Shown here: piece by piece, positions 35,388-49,321 of the stretch
Position numbering within the stretch: position 1 is the stretch's first letter
How the letters are laid out: each line of letters opens with the position of its first letter
NCBI GenBank assembly: GCA_023079485.1
Contig: CM041084.1
Span: forward strand, 104,104,467-104,168,466
Reading direction: 5' to 3'
Source: Archilochus colubris
Lineage: Eukaryota; Chordata; Aves; Apodiformes; Trochilidae
Length of the DNA: 64,000 bases
Notes under the pieces: generated by a model
What the model was told of the DNA's origin: nothing
Databases searched by the model: none
Seen by the model: the letters and a program-made list of their open reading frames with translations, nothing else
Translations under genes and position numbers: made by a program

Positions 35388-38093
35388 GGCTGAGCTGGGA
35401 TTTTAAGTCCAGCTCTCTAGGAGAAAGAAGACTGATCCCACATCTCATCAGTTCCAAGCTATGTTGTAAAGAGACTCTGAAGTGACTGAAACAGCTGGGT
35501 GAAGGCAGATGTGTACAGTGTCATCTATGCTTGAGCTGCAAAACCTTTTGCAAGCTCACATCTTAAGGGAAGGAACAAGGATCTCTCTACCAACCTAATA
35601 CTCAGCCTGTTTACTCAGCAGGTGGACATTTCTGGAGCAGGGATTTCCAGTGCATGTACCAGGGAAACAAACAGTTAAACATGCTGGTCAGAGAGAGCTG
35701 TCAATACAGTGACCCAAATGCAAACTGGTCTGGCACGACCTGTTCCACATCAGTGCACTGAGCATTTGTGTGTGCTGCATGGACAGTCCTCCTCAGCGAG
35801 GGACAGATCCTGACAAAGCTCTCCTTTCCCACATACTGGAGTTTTTTAAATGAAAGGCAGCTTCAAGGCTTAGTCTATATGTCTGTAAGATAGCCATGGG
35901 AAGAGCGGCACATCTATTTGGAGCAGAGGTCCACTAAACCACAGATGTAACTTAATGAAAATATATAGAAGACACAGGTGAAGGCCAGCAAGCTTGTTCT
36001 TCCCAGCAAGCAGAGCATCCCAGCTTCCAACAGCTGGGAGATTTGCTGCACCAGAGGTTATGGCTGGGCATATAGATTACTCACACCCTCCATGGAGGAG
36101 GGAGGCTTGTTCCCATGTGAAATATGCAGATATCTCCGTGGAAGCCGCGATGAGCAAAACATCACTGTGGGACAATGCTGTCCCACATGCCCTGACACTA
36201 AGGGTCAAGAGTGTCCTGCCATTCTGCCAAAGGGTCCTAGCTCAGAGCTGACTAAAGCTCCATGCCAGTAATGATTTTCCTGTGCTGGGCATTAGAGGAA
36301 ATATTTCCATATTTTCCATTCAGACTGTGTTGAGAATGCCTCTTTGATGTGGGTCTGCTTGCTCACAGCAGGCAAAACCCAAAGTGATCTAAAATCTCAG
36401 GTGATACTAAGTCCCTCCTAGGTCTTGCTTTTTGTCCCATCTCCTTCTAGCAGAGAGAATGAGCTGCAAACACTTTGGCAACTTGAAGCCAAAGAGAAGA
36501 AGCAGACCAGTAGGAGCTGACCGTGTCCACACTGACTTGTAACCCACCTGGAGGGTGGATACCTGGATACCTGGTGCCTGGATATCAGGATAGCACATGC
36601 TAAAAAGTCCTCAGAGAAAGAAATCTCCTGCAGTTAGGCCGAGGAAGAAGACAAGGAAGCAATCCCCAGGAAAGCTCTGCTGGCAGCTGAAGTCTGCACA
36701 CCAACCTTCACTGGCCAGATAAGTCCAGGCAGGGGATGAAGAGGGCTTCTTGTGGCCCTGCATCCCCTCAGTTCAGCACATACATGGCTTCAGACACAGG
36801 CTTGGACAGATGGAGACAAAGATCTGGTTTTAATCAGGTCTTTAAGAGGAGGTAACAAAAAGATGTGAGGATATGATTTTGAATTATGAATATCTAACAG
36901 AGGAAATATCAACTAAAACCAGAAGTTGCTGTAAGTAACCATTGTAACAGAGATTTTGGTTCATCATCATCACAGTGCTTTTTAAAGCAGGGAGCTATCT
37001 GCATGTAAATCATGAAAGTACATTTTTTAAATGGTAGCAATCCTGGAACAAATTGATTTGCTCTAGTAACACATTCTGGAAGTCAAATTTCTATTTATTT
37101 ATAGATAACTAAAATGAAAATGTTATGTCTATTTTCATGTGGCCAGCTTAGAAAACAAGGAACAGTCACAGGAAAAGCATTTGTGATGGAAAGTTACTGT
37201 CCTCTCACTGGGACTGCTCAGTCTGTGAGAAGAGAAGGAAAGGGGAGGCCAGCAGGGTATATATACATACTTATTGATATATATAGTGTGTTTATTTTCA
37301 TACATATGTATTTATATAGAGAATTAAGAATCAGAATCTCAGGAGACATGAATATGAATATTTTTGATTAACATGAGAAGAAATCATACTGCTTCATGGA
37401 CTAGAAGGCAGCAGTGCAGACTCCAGGAATGTACGTGTCTTTTCTGAGAGCTGGAGACATTAGAAGTTTTGGTGAGAGAAAAAAACCCAACAGATAAACA
37501 AATCCAGGCCCTGGATTTGCTTTAGCTCCTAGAACATGTCCCCAGAATGTAGAAGGTGGGTACAGAGGTGTGCGTGGTGCCTGGGCACTCCCCCAGTTTT
37601 CCAGTGGTGAGCCTCCAAGGAAGGTGGGAACTCTACAGGAGCCTTGTACACTGCTCTCTGTGAAAAGCAATTATAAGGTCAATTATTATATTTTTCTTCT
37701 TTCCCTGTAACAAAGGGCATCCCTAGGAGAGACTGTCTCATCCAAACTCCTTTGCTTTGCTCCATCCTCCATTTCCCCAGCTTTGGCTGAGCTCTCCCCA
37801 AATGAATATCAACCCTAACCCCCTCCACCCTGCATCTCCCCAAGGGCTCAGGAGAAGAAAAGTTGTCACAGACTTGCATCCCAAAAAATCAGCATCTAAA
37901 AATATCAGCTCTTAAAAACAAAAAGGGAGGCCAAGTGGGTAAAATCTGCTGGAGGACTGGGGGATGCTCAGTGCCCACACGTGTGTGCCCACATGCTGCC
38001 CACCCTGGTGGATGAGCAGTGGGCAGCAAAGCAAACCTCATGGGCAGCTATGTTGGCCAACTTGTGGAGAGCAAAACCCCCCACTAGTTCTTC

Positions 38094-38208
38094 AAGAAAA
38101 AAAAAAAAAGGAAAAAACAAAAAGGAAAAAAAAAGGGAAAAAAACAGGAAAAAAAAGAAAATAAAAAAGGAAAAAAAAAGGGAAAAAAAAAAAGAAAAAA
38201 AAAAAAAG
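38094..38208. repeat. A-rich A/G low-complexity tract
   Basis: About 115 bases made almost only of A runs broken by one to three G, with two C and one T. It may be an expanded poly(A) but no retrocopy body was seen beside it. Confidence 0.9.
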
Positions 38209-40292
38209 CCTTGAACAAACTAGCCCTGGGGCCATTTCATCCAGCAACAAAGCTAACAAGCAAATCAAACAGAGAAATATCCCAGCAGACCTCAAATGGC
38301 TGAACAAACAAACAGAGAAACTCAGGTTCCAAAGAGCAGGGGAGCTGGGTTATGAAACAAGATTTTTGATACAAAAGGAAGCTTACAGCTATCTGTGGTG
38401 ATTAGACACGGAAGAGAAAGGTCGTTCTGGGTGTCAGGCCACACTTCACACACATGGAGGTTATTCAATCAATATTTGTCCTGGAATCACATGCGGTGGA
38501 AAAATTTGCAAGTGAATGGTCAGCAGAATTTAATGCTCTTATTCATTCATGTTGTGCTCTTGGATGGACATGTGTTTTTAAATCTAGCACAGCCTAAGCT
38601 TCATAATTCGGCAGGTTTTTAACCAAAATACAGGAAAATCTGGGAATTCAACACTCTATTTGTATATGCCTTTCAATTATCTCTTCAGCATCATGGATAT
38701 CCCTCACGGACAAATTTAGAAAGGGAGGGAGATCAGTTGAATCTCCACATCCTGGAACTGACAGGGAAAATAATTTAGCGAAGACTTCAGAAGGAAATGC
38801 TATCCACAGAAACCTTTCCAAAACAGAAAGGAGAGATTTATTCACTGCAATCCCCAGGCCACGCTGCTGCTCTGGCATTAGAGATTTTATTTAGGGTCAC
38901 AGGAGTAACAGCGAGAAGATATAATCCTCTGATGAACAGACAGCTGTTACCCCCTGCCTTTGTGAAAATGATGATCTCAGGTTAAGTATATCGCTGTCTT
39001 GAATCATCATATTTTTTTTATCTGCCCCCCCACCCCCCGTGAGCTGGCCACGACAGATTGTTTGCTTATGTTCAGATTGTAAGGTCAGATCCTGACTCAA
39101 CTTTTGCCCCCTGCTAGGAAGAGCTGAAGGCAAGCTGACCATAGGGGCCTTAGCCATGGACTTTAGAATTTGGCTGCAAATAATGATGATTAAAACACAA
39201 AAAAACCATGACAAAATAAAAACTGACAAAAACTAACCCTTTCACCTGCTGACCTAGTGATGCAAGAGGCACTTGCATCACAAAACATCCAATCACAAAA
39301 CAAAGCACAACAAAACATCCAATTCACTTCAGGCTGTGATACAGCTGATGGGTGGCATTCAGGTAACTATCACTGGGGCAGGATGCCTCCAAATCCTTAA
39401 AAGAATGGTTTTGTGTGACTGAGGTGAAGTTTTAGTGCTCCCTAGGACTGCACAGGGGGAAATTTCTTCTTTACAGGGGACAGGCTGTGAGAGGAGAGCC
39501 CCGTTCAGCTGCACAGAGATTTATAGAAAGAAGGCAAATACAGAGGCAGGGTGGCTGCTCCAAGGAAGAAGCTTTCAGGCAGAAGTTCATTTTAATACCC
39601 TAGGTGGAAATTCACTGGAAAAACAGCTCCATTAGCCCTGGTCAGGAAGAGTGAGGGCAGAGATTATGTCCCTCTGGCAGTCTGTCCTGCCAAAGCCCCT
39701 GTATTCCAGCACAAGACAAAACATTGCCATGTCCTGCATCAGATGTGCTTTATTCTTCATGCAGCTAATGCAAAAGCAAAAAGCCTCTAAGTCAGTCACA
39801 CTGTGTTAAAGATCTCTTTGATGGGCTTCAAACAGCACATTGAAATCATCTGCTGTGCACATTGGGCTGCAGGGCTGCCAGAGGAGATGCCCCAGAGGGG
39901 CAGAGGGATGAGAGGGAGAATCACTGCCCAGGTCAGGGACATGTCCACATCCAGGGGTAAGGATTTTTGTCCACATGGCATGTGGAAAATCAGAAAAACC
40001 CATGCTGAAGGCACTTGGTGTAGACATGTTTACAGGAAAAATCAGTCTTGATTCTCTTACAAACCACTTCTTTTCTACCTGAACACTTCCCTCCCTCTAA
40101 AAATACCCTCATGGTAACACTGACCCATACTGCTGCTGTTTGGGGAAATTACCTATTCATTGCTGGCACAAAAAAGCATTTATTCTATCAATAGTTAACA
40201 GTGCTGGCACATTTCAGGCCTGGATCTTCCTAGGTTTCACCCACACAAGGCTATTTCATTTACATTTTGTAACACTTGAAAGGGAATATTCA

Positions 40293-40765
40293 AATCATAG
40301 GCTTACAGAAGTTTGGGTTGGTAGGAGCCTTAAAGAACATCTAGTTCCAATCCCCCTGCCAGGGGTAGGGACACCTCCCACAACACTAGGTTGCTCAAAG
40401 TCCCATCCAATCTCTCCTTGAACAGATCCATGGATGGGACATCCACAGCTTTCCTGTGAAATCTTTTCCAGTGTCTCACCACCCTCACAGGAAAGAAATC
40501 TTCCTAATGTCTAACCTAAATCTCACCTCTTACAGTTCACAACCATTACCCCTTGTTCTATCACTAAATGTCCTTGTAAAAACTTCCTACTCGGCTTTCC
40601 TGTAGGTGCTGGAAGGCCACTATAAGGTCTCCCTGGAGCCTTCTCTTCTCCAGGCTGAACAACCCCAACTCCCTGAGCCTGTCTTCATAGGAGAGATGCT
40701 TCAGCTCTGATCATCTTTGTCACCCTTGCCTGGACTTGTTCCAACAGCTCCATGTCTGTATTACC
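40293..40765 (-). mobile_element. CR1 LINE, 5'-truncated, older copy
   Basis: On the + strand it reads as the reverse complement of CR1: GTTTGGGTTGGTAGGAGCCT, CATCTAGTTCCAATCCCCCT, the GTTGCTCAAAGTCCCATCCA block, and TCTTCTCCAGGCTGAACAAC. The ATTCTATG tail has decayed at 40,293. The far edge is approximate because similarity fades after the CTCCATGTCTG segment. It has no intact frame. Confidence 0.92.
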
Positions 40766-43313
40766 TAAGGGACCCCAAATGGGAGAGGATAAAAAAAGAT
40801 CCTCCCTGAACGTGACCTTCCCCTTTAAAACCTTTGCCCATAAGACTGTTTGGCACTGAGCATTACAGTGTCCTGCCTCCCTGTGTGCTGTCCTCTGACT
40901 CTTAATTGGGGCAAAACTGTACAGATTTGGGGACAACTTTAATGATATTTCATGGGACTTACTCCTAATGCTCTGTAATGTATTTCCTGAAATAGCCACA
41001 CATTTGGGCTATATCCAGTTAGGAAGCAATTGTATTTGAAGTTCTGGGACAACCAACCAACCATACCTGCATCTGTGATCTTACCTCTATGGCCCATCAC
41101 CCTGTTGCTTCTCTCTGCAGTCCAGGTGTGCTTTATACAGAGCAATATAAGCAACACGTCCCTCACCTATCTTGTTTTGTTTGGCAAGCAAACACTAAAG
41201 GCCCAAGACCAGGAGATGGTTATTCAAACAAATTCACATTTTATCCAGACTATAAAGGATTAACACACCCATGTTTCATTGTGTGGTTCTCCTATGAGCT
41301 CTAAGAGCTGTTCTGAGGATAGCAACTGCAGACAGTTATTTCCAAGGGCACAGTATGATTCTTTATATACTATCAGATATTATATTCAGTCCACCAAAAT
41401 GCTGATTAGGTGTCATAGTTAGACAATTTAAAATCCCTGTACCTTCTCAAGAACGAAAACAGGGAGAGCTGGCAACAACTCTTTGCTGTTCAGAATGGTA
41501 GAGAACTTAAACCAGAAGATAGGAATTTTGACACTACATTCAATTCTGCAATTTATAAACCTCTCTGTATATCCTGTTCCTCTTCACTTCTTTTTCTCAC
41601 AAACTTTCTACCCTCAAAAATAAACCATCACTCAGGTAAAGCTATACAGGGAGGTGGAACCCTGTGGCCCCTTGTGAGCTGCTGGGTGGCCCAATACAGC
41701 ATAAACCAGTGCAGGCAGCAGATCTCTCCTGAAACCTGCTTTAGGTTTCTCAACACCAAGCATGAGTCCTACCAGATTGCCACCAAGCCCATTTATTTGG
41801 AGGTGTTTACAATACCTTAAATCTAAAGGTGTCTTCGGCACCTTCAGGATTTCTGCTTAGGAGCATCTCACCATCATCTGCCCAAAGGCAGCAGGGGAAA
41901 TGGCACACACAAATGGTCCCAGTGCCTTTAACATCTGGATGTCTCAGCCTAGCCATGCTCTGAAGCTCAACTGGGGTATAAGGGGAGTTGTTGGAACAAC
42001 AGCAAGGGAACACAAGACTGTGCCAGCAGAGACAAGACATAGATGAACCAGCAAGGAGAACAGAACTAGAGAAAATATCTGAGTAGTGGTTGCAGGAAGG
42101 ATAAGACCAGGACTGGAAGATACAAGTCTGACACCCCTGCTTTACTTATTTCTATTGGAAAATTGGTATTTCCAGACTTGGAGCACCAGATGGGACATGA
42201 TGGGACCACATCTGAGGCTTCATTTATGCTGTATCCTTGATGTACAGCATATCTGACTTCATTTAACTGTGTATTTCTCCCAAGTTAGAAGCTTACCTTG
42301 AAATTCAAGTCCCATCCTCCCAGTAACTTCCAGTTCATTCATTACCTGAAAGAACTGCAGGTAAAGTTCTGTCTCCTTCATAACACTTACAGGCATAATG
42401 GCTACTTTGATGGCACTTTTAACACCTGGGAGTTGAAAATAAAGCACAGACATATTTGATCACCTTTGGTTCAGGGAACAAACACTCAGAATATTGACTT
42501 AAGGAAGTATGGAGACAGCTGCAGCGATCATTCAGGTTTCTGACTGACTGGTCAGATTGCCAGTTTTTTCTTCCCCAGAATCCCTTATTTTTAGGGCACA
42601 TTTAACGGAGCTTTGAAGTTCCCAGGTTTTCTTTTGTAAGCATTGCTCCCGATGCAAGTCAAATTTAAGGCAACATAAACCTCTTACAATATACAACAGA
42701 TTTTGTTTTTCAGAGGAGATCTGCATTTGAGGCAAACATTATCAGAGATCAAGATCCTAATGTGCTCCCTCACAAAGAACAGTTCTTAATCCAGCAACAG
42801 TCCTATCAAAGCCTATGGGATCACTCCTCTCTTATGGTGCTTTTCAAAAAGAACATCATAATTAGGGTGCATCTCTGGGCAAGGAGGATACAAATAACAT
42901 TTTTCCACTGAGGATCTACTAGTTAGTCTTAATGATGGCTTGAATGTGGCTGACTGTATCTTGCCTCCTTGGCAGAGTAGAAATCTTTCAATTAGTTTTC
43001 AAGATCAGTGAATTTAATCAGAATACTGCAGACTGCTTCATATTTACAGAATATTTTGTTTTGTGCTAAACTCCAAGTTTTTAGCCAGGATTCACCTTCT
43101 CTTGCTATAGAAGCCTCTTGCTTTGAGGCAGCTTGTTCCCATAGGAACATAGTCATGCTGGCATCACTGAGAAGACTTAAACATTTCCCAAACAGCCAGC
43201 AGAATAACCCTGCTATATATTTCTTCTACCACTCTAGTTTGAGTGCATGTATTATGTTCTAGTTGCAATTACATCCCTGAAAGGCAAAGTGGAAAAAAAA
43301 AAAATTAAAAAAT

Positions 43314-43348
<35 letters not shown>
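43314..43348. repeat. (TA)n(CA)n microsatellite
   Basis: About eleven TA units are followed directly by about seven AC units. An A-rich stretch lies just upstream. Confidence 0.92.
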
Positions 43349-43349
<1 letters not shown>

Positions 43350-46300
43350 CTCATACATATACAGAGAGATACAGACAGCAAAAATCTCATTAAGTCCTTT
43401 TTGTGTATTTGAACTATTTCCTTTTTATTTTTATGAGGTGCTGGCACAAAAAAACCAGCCAGTTTCAAAGACAATGAAGTAAATTAGAACTAAACCATTA
43501 ATTTTTACTTTGGAAGAACGAAGTACCAGTGTGTCAAACTTCCCAACAGAGACCTGCAGATACACTAAGTATGTACCAAATGCCATGTGAGGAAAGCTTA
43601 ACCCTGCTGCTACAATACCATTTATTTTAGTTTGCTTTCTGACCCCTAACTAAGTTTTATTTTGCAATAAATTTTAGAAATTATCTGATGGACTCATTCC
43701 AGTTCTTATTTCTTCATAGCTTAATGGATTTATCCTTTCCTTGGGGCTCAAGGAGGCTCGGATTTTAGTCTTTTGATTTGAATGCCATTTCTCCTCCCTT
43801 ACTTTCTTGAATGCTTCACTTATTTAAGCAGCCTCAATGATGCCAACATGAAGATTATTCCACCAGGGTGCTATACAGTTTGAGCAGAGATAGCAGAAGA
43901 CTTTGGATCTGTCTTGCCAGGGAATTGCCTTTCCATTTATGTAATTTCCATTTGCTGTTTACAAAAAAATTCCTGCCAAAATCTTTGGAGGAAAATCGTG
44001 TACTGTTTAGACCAATTTTTAGCAGCTTTAATTTCTACTGGATTATGTGAAACATACATGAGGCACGTTAGGGTTATTTGGGCTGGGGTTGAGTTGCTGG
44101 TTTCTCCCCAGATGGCCACAAGCCACCCCCTTCCCTGCAGCCAGCCAGGACAGAGCCATTCTTCTGTGGGTGAATCTTTGAGCTGGGGGCTGGAATTCTT
44201 CTCCTCCCAACACGAAGGCAAGCAGGAGGATTTAGGGAGCACAGGCAGCAGCCCTCTGTGAGCATCATGTCAGCAGCCCAGGGCTGCAGGGAGCCAGGAA
44301 AGATCTCTGGAGGGCTGTGGTGGGAAGCCCATGAGCTGACCCAGAAGCAGTGAGACCCCAACCTGGGCACACAGCAGGATTGGAGAGGAGGTGCCCTCCA
44401 TTCTCCTCCCACTCAGTCCACAGCTGAGGTTGGTCCCATACCCCACTCCCCGCAAGGTCACCACCATTTCATCTTCCTTCTCAGCAGCTCAATTGCTTGT
44501 TCCAGTTTTTCTGGCTTCCTTGGGACAGAGGCAAGCAGAGCTGGCCTGGCTGGCTATTATTATGCTGGAAATTTGCCAGTGGCAAATATTTACACACGAG
44601 TATTGCTTGGTAGATCCAGGCAGGATCTGTGACCCATCCCAGGCATGAGCAGAAGTGGCTGCAGACAGCCCAGGACCTCGGGCAGGTGGCCTGAGGTGAC
44701 AAGGCAGTTTGATTTCTTCTCTCTGGCTTCTTGCTTTCCACACTGGCCTGTGATGAGCACTACCCACTGAGCATCTCCCGGAGTTAAAAGGACTCTGAAA
44801 CCTTCCCTGAAAATTCAGAGCAAAGCGAGTGCAGGGCTCAGGGGGTATCACATTGCACGCAGACCAAAAAATGCCATTGAGCTGAAAGTAAAACCCTGGC
44901 TCCCTCTGCCAAAAAGTTTTCCGTTTGCCTTCTTCATTCCCCTTGGAATCACACTCCCTGAATTTAATATTTTCAAGAGGAGAAAAAAAAAAAAACAACT
45001 TTGAACTCTTTTTTTTCCCTTGGATATTAAACATTTCCAGTCAAGTTGAACTCATAGGAGAGCTTCTGAAGTGAAACACTCCACCAACATGTCCCTCCAG
45101 GAATGTCAGATTCTATTTATTTAATGTTTTTACTCATTGAAGATGGTGTCTGAGAAGGTGTCAACAGCGTTTTCAATCTCATCCAGCTCCTGCCTGACTG
45201 TCCTGTGGACTGGAGGATTTTCCTACCCTCAGCAGCCAGCAAAATGAAGGGCTTGCTCACATGAATGTTTCAGAAACCTGAAGTCTGTTTTAAAATTATC
45301 CTGAGGTGATTAAAAATTAACAAATGCTGTGATGAAGATGGGTGTTCTTCGAGGCTCCCCTCTGAAATCTTAGTGCCTAGTGACTGTACATGATTCAAAT
45401 TGTCTAAAAGTGGTAAAGAACCAGATAAATCACAGCTGCCACTTAATTAAAACCTTTAAAAAAGCTCTTTTTAGTGACCAGTCATTCTACTCTATTTCCC
45501 TACCAAGTAGTATTTTATTTATGCCGTTGCTTAAGGAGATTTCCAGGCAGACGGGACATTTGCCTATTCCTCGTCTCAGTAAGGACTGCTCCATTTTGGA
45601 CCTCACGCCTATATTAGTTCATCAGGATACTGAGGGAAAAAAAAATAAATCTGATTTCACAGAAGAAAAGCTGCAGTAAGACAAGGACAAACAGAGGCAA
45701 GGGTTGTTTTCTGTACAAGTGCCCACAGTTTTTGTTTTTCCAGGGAGGGAGGAGCTATGTGGCCCTGTTCCCACTTAATCACTCTAGTAGGAGCCAGCAA
45801 GGGCCACATTCCAGTTGCAGTTCCGACATGGCCACCTTCCTTGTTTTGTCTACTTACCCTGCAAGCTCACTGAGGCGTGGGGAACCATTTTAGCAGCACC
45901 CAGTAAAACAGAGCTCCCCTTTTATTGTGGGTCTTTAAGGGAACCAATATTATGTCATGCAAACAAACAATGACTGCAACAACAAAAAGCTCAAAGCCAG
46001 CGTAAGTTGCACGAGGAACTTTTAAAATTCAAGCATGCAAGAAAAAGAAAGAAAGAAAAAAAAGAGTTTGAAGAGGATTTCAGGCTGGATGTGCAAACCT
46101 TAAACCCCTCTGTGCAGACGCATCAGCCCTGAGGATGGTGTCTTTTCTTCTTGCAGCTCCCTCCCTCTCCACATCCAAACAGGCTGCTCCCTCCTTCACT
46201 CCACTCACTTGCTCTGCACCCTTGGTCCAGCAGCTGCCTCCACCATGCCCAGAACACCCCTCATGGTGCTCCTGTAGGTCTGGGGACTGCATGTGCTCAG

Positions 46301-49300
46301 CTGGTTCAACATGTGTGGAAGGCTGAGGTTTGCTCAGAGAAGGTCTATTTCCACTGCAGCTTTAGCTGAAAGGCAGGAATAAGCCCCTAGCCAGCATATG
46401 TAGCTATGATTCAAAGGCTTAAAAGTGGATAGGGGTGGGTGGATTCTGACAGGAAGGGCATCCCCTCCTTTTTCCCCAGTCCCACCTCAGAGCATGCTAC
46501 CTGAATTCTCATCTCAGTGAGGGGACACTGGGGTATTCCAAAGGAAAGGCCACAAGAATTTCTAATGTGGGCAAAGGGATGTGTTTTTCTTGGTCTTGCC
46601 CTTGGAGCTGGCATAACCACTTCGACCAAAGTTTTCCGAGAAATGTTTGGCCTGAATTGGATCTAGCATGGATCTAGCATGGTTTTCTTGCAATGGAAAA
46701 GGCTAAATACACTTAATAAAAGGCTGCTGCCACCAGCCCCACCCAAAGGTACTGTAAGTTGGCGTAATGATACAGATGTGAGATCTGACCACTTAAATAG
46801 ACCGCCCTAGTTTCTCCAAGGGACAAACAACTATCAAATTGGCCCTACAGCTAATATGTGTGCTACTGGACTATTGAAGATCTCAGGAACCTTTCAATAC
46901 ACACACACAAACACCACTCATGCCACACCTCTGACATCTAAAATAAGTGTCAGGTTGGGTGCCCTGACCGTTCACACCTCAGCTGATCTACAGAGGCATC
47001 ATTTCACCTTTATATCTTTTTCTATGTGTCCTACCCCTGCAGTCATCCACAGTGCTCCAACCATGACATCAGGTGGTCACAAATCTCTCCCACTTCCTCA
47101 CTGCCGTATATGAAATTGGTTTTACTTAACTGGCTGATGTTGGCATTCATCCTGGAATGATGCAAGGGAACAAAGTTAGGTTCTTTGTACAGAGAGAAGT
47201 GTGGACCTATGCACCCTTCAAGGAATGCTGCTCCAAAAGCAAGGTGATGCTCACATTAATGTCAAGCTTTTATGTTTCAACCAGTAAAGGCTGCTCTCGA
47301 TGAGTGAAACACTCAGGCTCCTGAAAAATCACCAATGGGAAGCACAAGTACTTAGCACTTCTCAGAATCAGGCTACATTTATAACAGAGAGAAGGTTAGG
47401 GCCTGGCACCAAACCCAGCCTTGCTATCCAGATGCAGTATTAGTCTTCTGAAAAGAATTTGTCCTGTCTTTATCCAATTTCCATTCTTAACTGTGGATCT
47501 CAGTGAAATGTGTTCAGACTCCCTCTACCATTTTTTTCTGCCAGACAGTCCTAAACAGAAGGATTATGAAATTCATGTTCCAAGTCTTTCTCCAGTGTCA
47601 CAAATGCTCTCTTCTTTCAAAGTGCAATTCTCTTCTGAAAAGGGACTTCACACATTTCCTGATGCTCCAAAGTCTTGCCCAGCAAATCTGCCTACAAGCT
47701 ACAAGAAATCTGCTGTTGGGATCTGATAGTGATATCCATGACTACCAGTAATAATGATCTCTGGTCTCAAATACAGGAGTACAGAAGAATTATCTCCAGG
47801 TTACTTCTTTGCTGAGCTTTGCGTAACAGCATTTACCTGGCTGATCCTGACAGTCAAAACCCAAGCCTGTCAAAAAATTCCAAGAGACAGCTGTGTTTAC
47901 TTTTTCTTCCCCTATCTGCCTCAGTTCTGCAGCTCTAACAAGTGTCAGTGACAGTAAGAAACTTGATTTTGTCACTAAAGCAGGCAAACACTATGCTGAG
48001 GCCACTCAAGAACTGGCCTGGTGACTCAGGCTGGTGACTCAGGACCGGTTATTCTTGCAGAGTTAACTCTCAGAATAATACAAATCTTGCCTCTAACTCA
48101 AATTCCAAGTGAAGTTTCCGATTCACCTGCAAAGACATTTTTAAGCTTGACTTGGCAAGCTGCTCAGGAGCCCAGCTTTAGCCCAAGGTCTGTGGCCTTT
48201 CACACTGGCTCTTTCTATCTCGCTGGCTGCACGCTTGTGTTGCAGCAGGACTCCAGTTCCAGAAAAAACAAGACAATCTGAGGTTTCCACACTTGGATTA
48301 ACTTTCTTCTGAAGGCGAGTACACAGAGACACCATCTCTCCAATCTCATTTCTCAGATTGGTAAATTGCTGTGCTTTCATTTTTGTCCAGACTCTCTCCA
48401 CCTTCCTCAAGCTCTTTAAACCCACTCACCTACACTGAGTGGTCCCCCAAACTCCACGTTGTCTCCTAACACCCACAACCAACTAAATCTGTCTTCCAGC
48501 TCTTGGTGCACTGGGTGAAAAAGCCATCTTGCTCTACCACTCCTATTACCACTTGTCATCCAACCACTTACATAAGCCTGTGACCTCTGAAATAAAAACA
48601 TTTGCTTGCACTTGGGTAGAGCTGGTTGGTTGGACGAGAACTAGGAGAGGGAAATGATTGAAAAAACAGTCAGAGAAGCAAGCTTCCAGAATATGTCTTT
48701 TTGGGTTTCCTTTCAACTTTGCTATTTCCTCTAGTCAACCACTGGTTTCCCATCAAAGAAAAAAGCTTCAAGCTGCAAAGTCAATTTGTTTAACATCTCC
48801 ACATATCTTCCAGCAGACAGGACTACTATAGCACATATAATCATCTATAGTTTAACTAAACACAGATCAAAAAGGATGTAAGTAACTGGAAAAAACATCC
48901 ACCTTAGGTTGTGCACATCCTTTAAATTTGCTACTAAATGTATAAATAGGTCTAGAGAGCCTGGTATTTCTAACGTGCCAATTATCTTTGTACTGTGGTA
49001 CCCCACTCAGTATCAAAAATAGATTCACTTCAGACTGAAAAAAAGTCATGCTTTTCTTCTTGCATGTGGCTCTCTCAAGTAGGTTTATTCTCACATGCAG
49101 TAGAAGGGATGTTTTCACCCACCTTTGACGTGATTTTTTGCAAAATGCAGTCTATACACACACAGTATCCCCAGAGGCAGCTTGTGCATATTAGACTATG
49201 AGCATCAGTTGAGGTCCACTAAGGTATTCAGGTTGATGAACAGAGTTGTTGGGGTGACAAGGTGAGCTCAGCTGAATAAGCCAGGCTGGAAAAGGACTGC

Positions 49301-49307
49301 AATCTAT

Positions 49308-49321
49308 CCCCCCCCCCCCCC
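49308..49321. repeat. Homopolymer of 14 C
   Basis: Fourteen consecutive C followed by TTTT. Its length may be uncertain because of sequencing slippage. Confidence 0.95.

Larger units (their letters stand above)
33884..40292. other. Intergenic, no gene recognised
   Basis: Contains a perfect hairpin at 35364-35387, a TA-rich stretch near 37,255-37,325 and an A/G tract at 38,094-38,208. No coding exon or RNA gene is supported. Confidence 0.55.

Noticed and set aside
37255..37325. TATA-rich stretch as a promoter
   Set aside because: It is a loose TA/CA low-complexity region with no gene beside it.
38094..38208. Poly(A)-like tract suggesting a processed pseudogene
   Set aside because: No gene-like body precedes it on either strand; interrupted A/G composition fits simple low complexity.
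44489..45034. 181-codon open frame on the - strand
   Set aside because: No recognisable protein features; composition resembles translated non-coding DNA.
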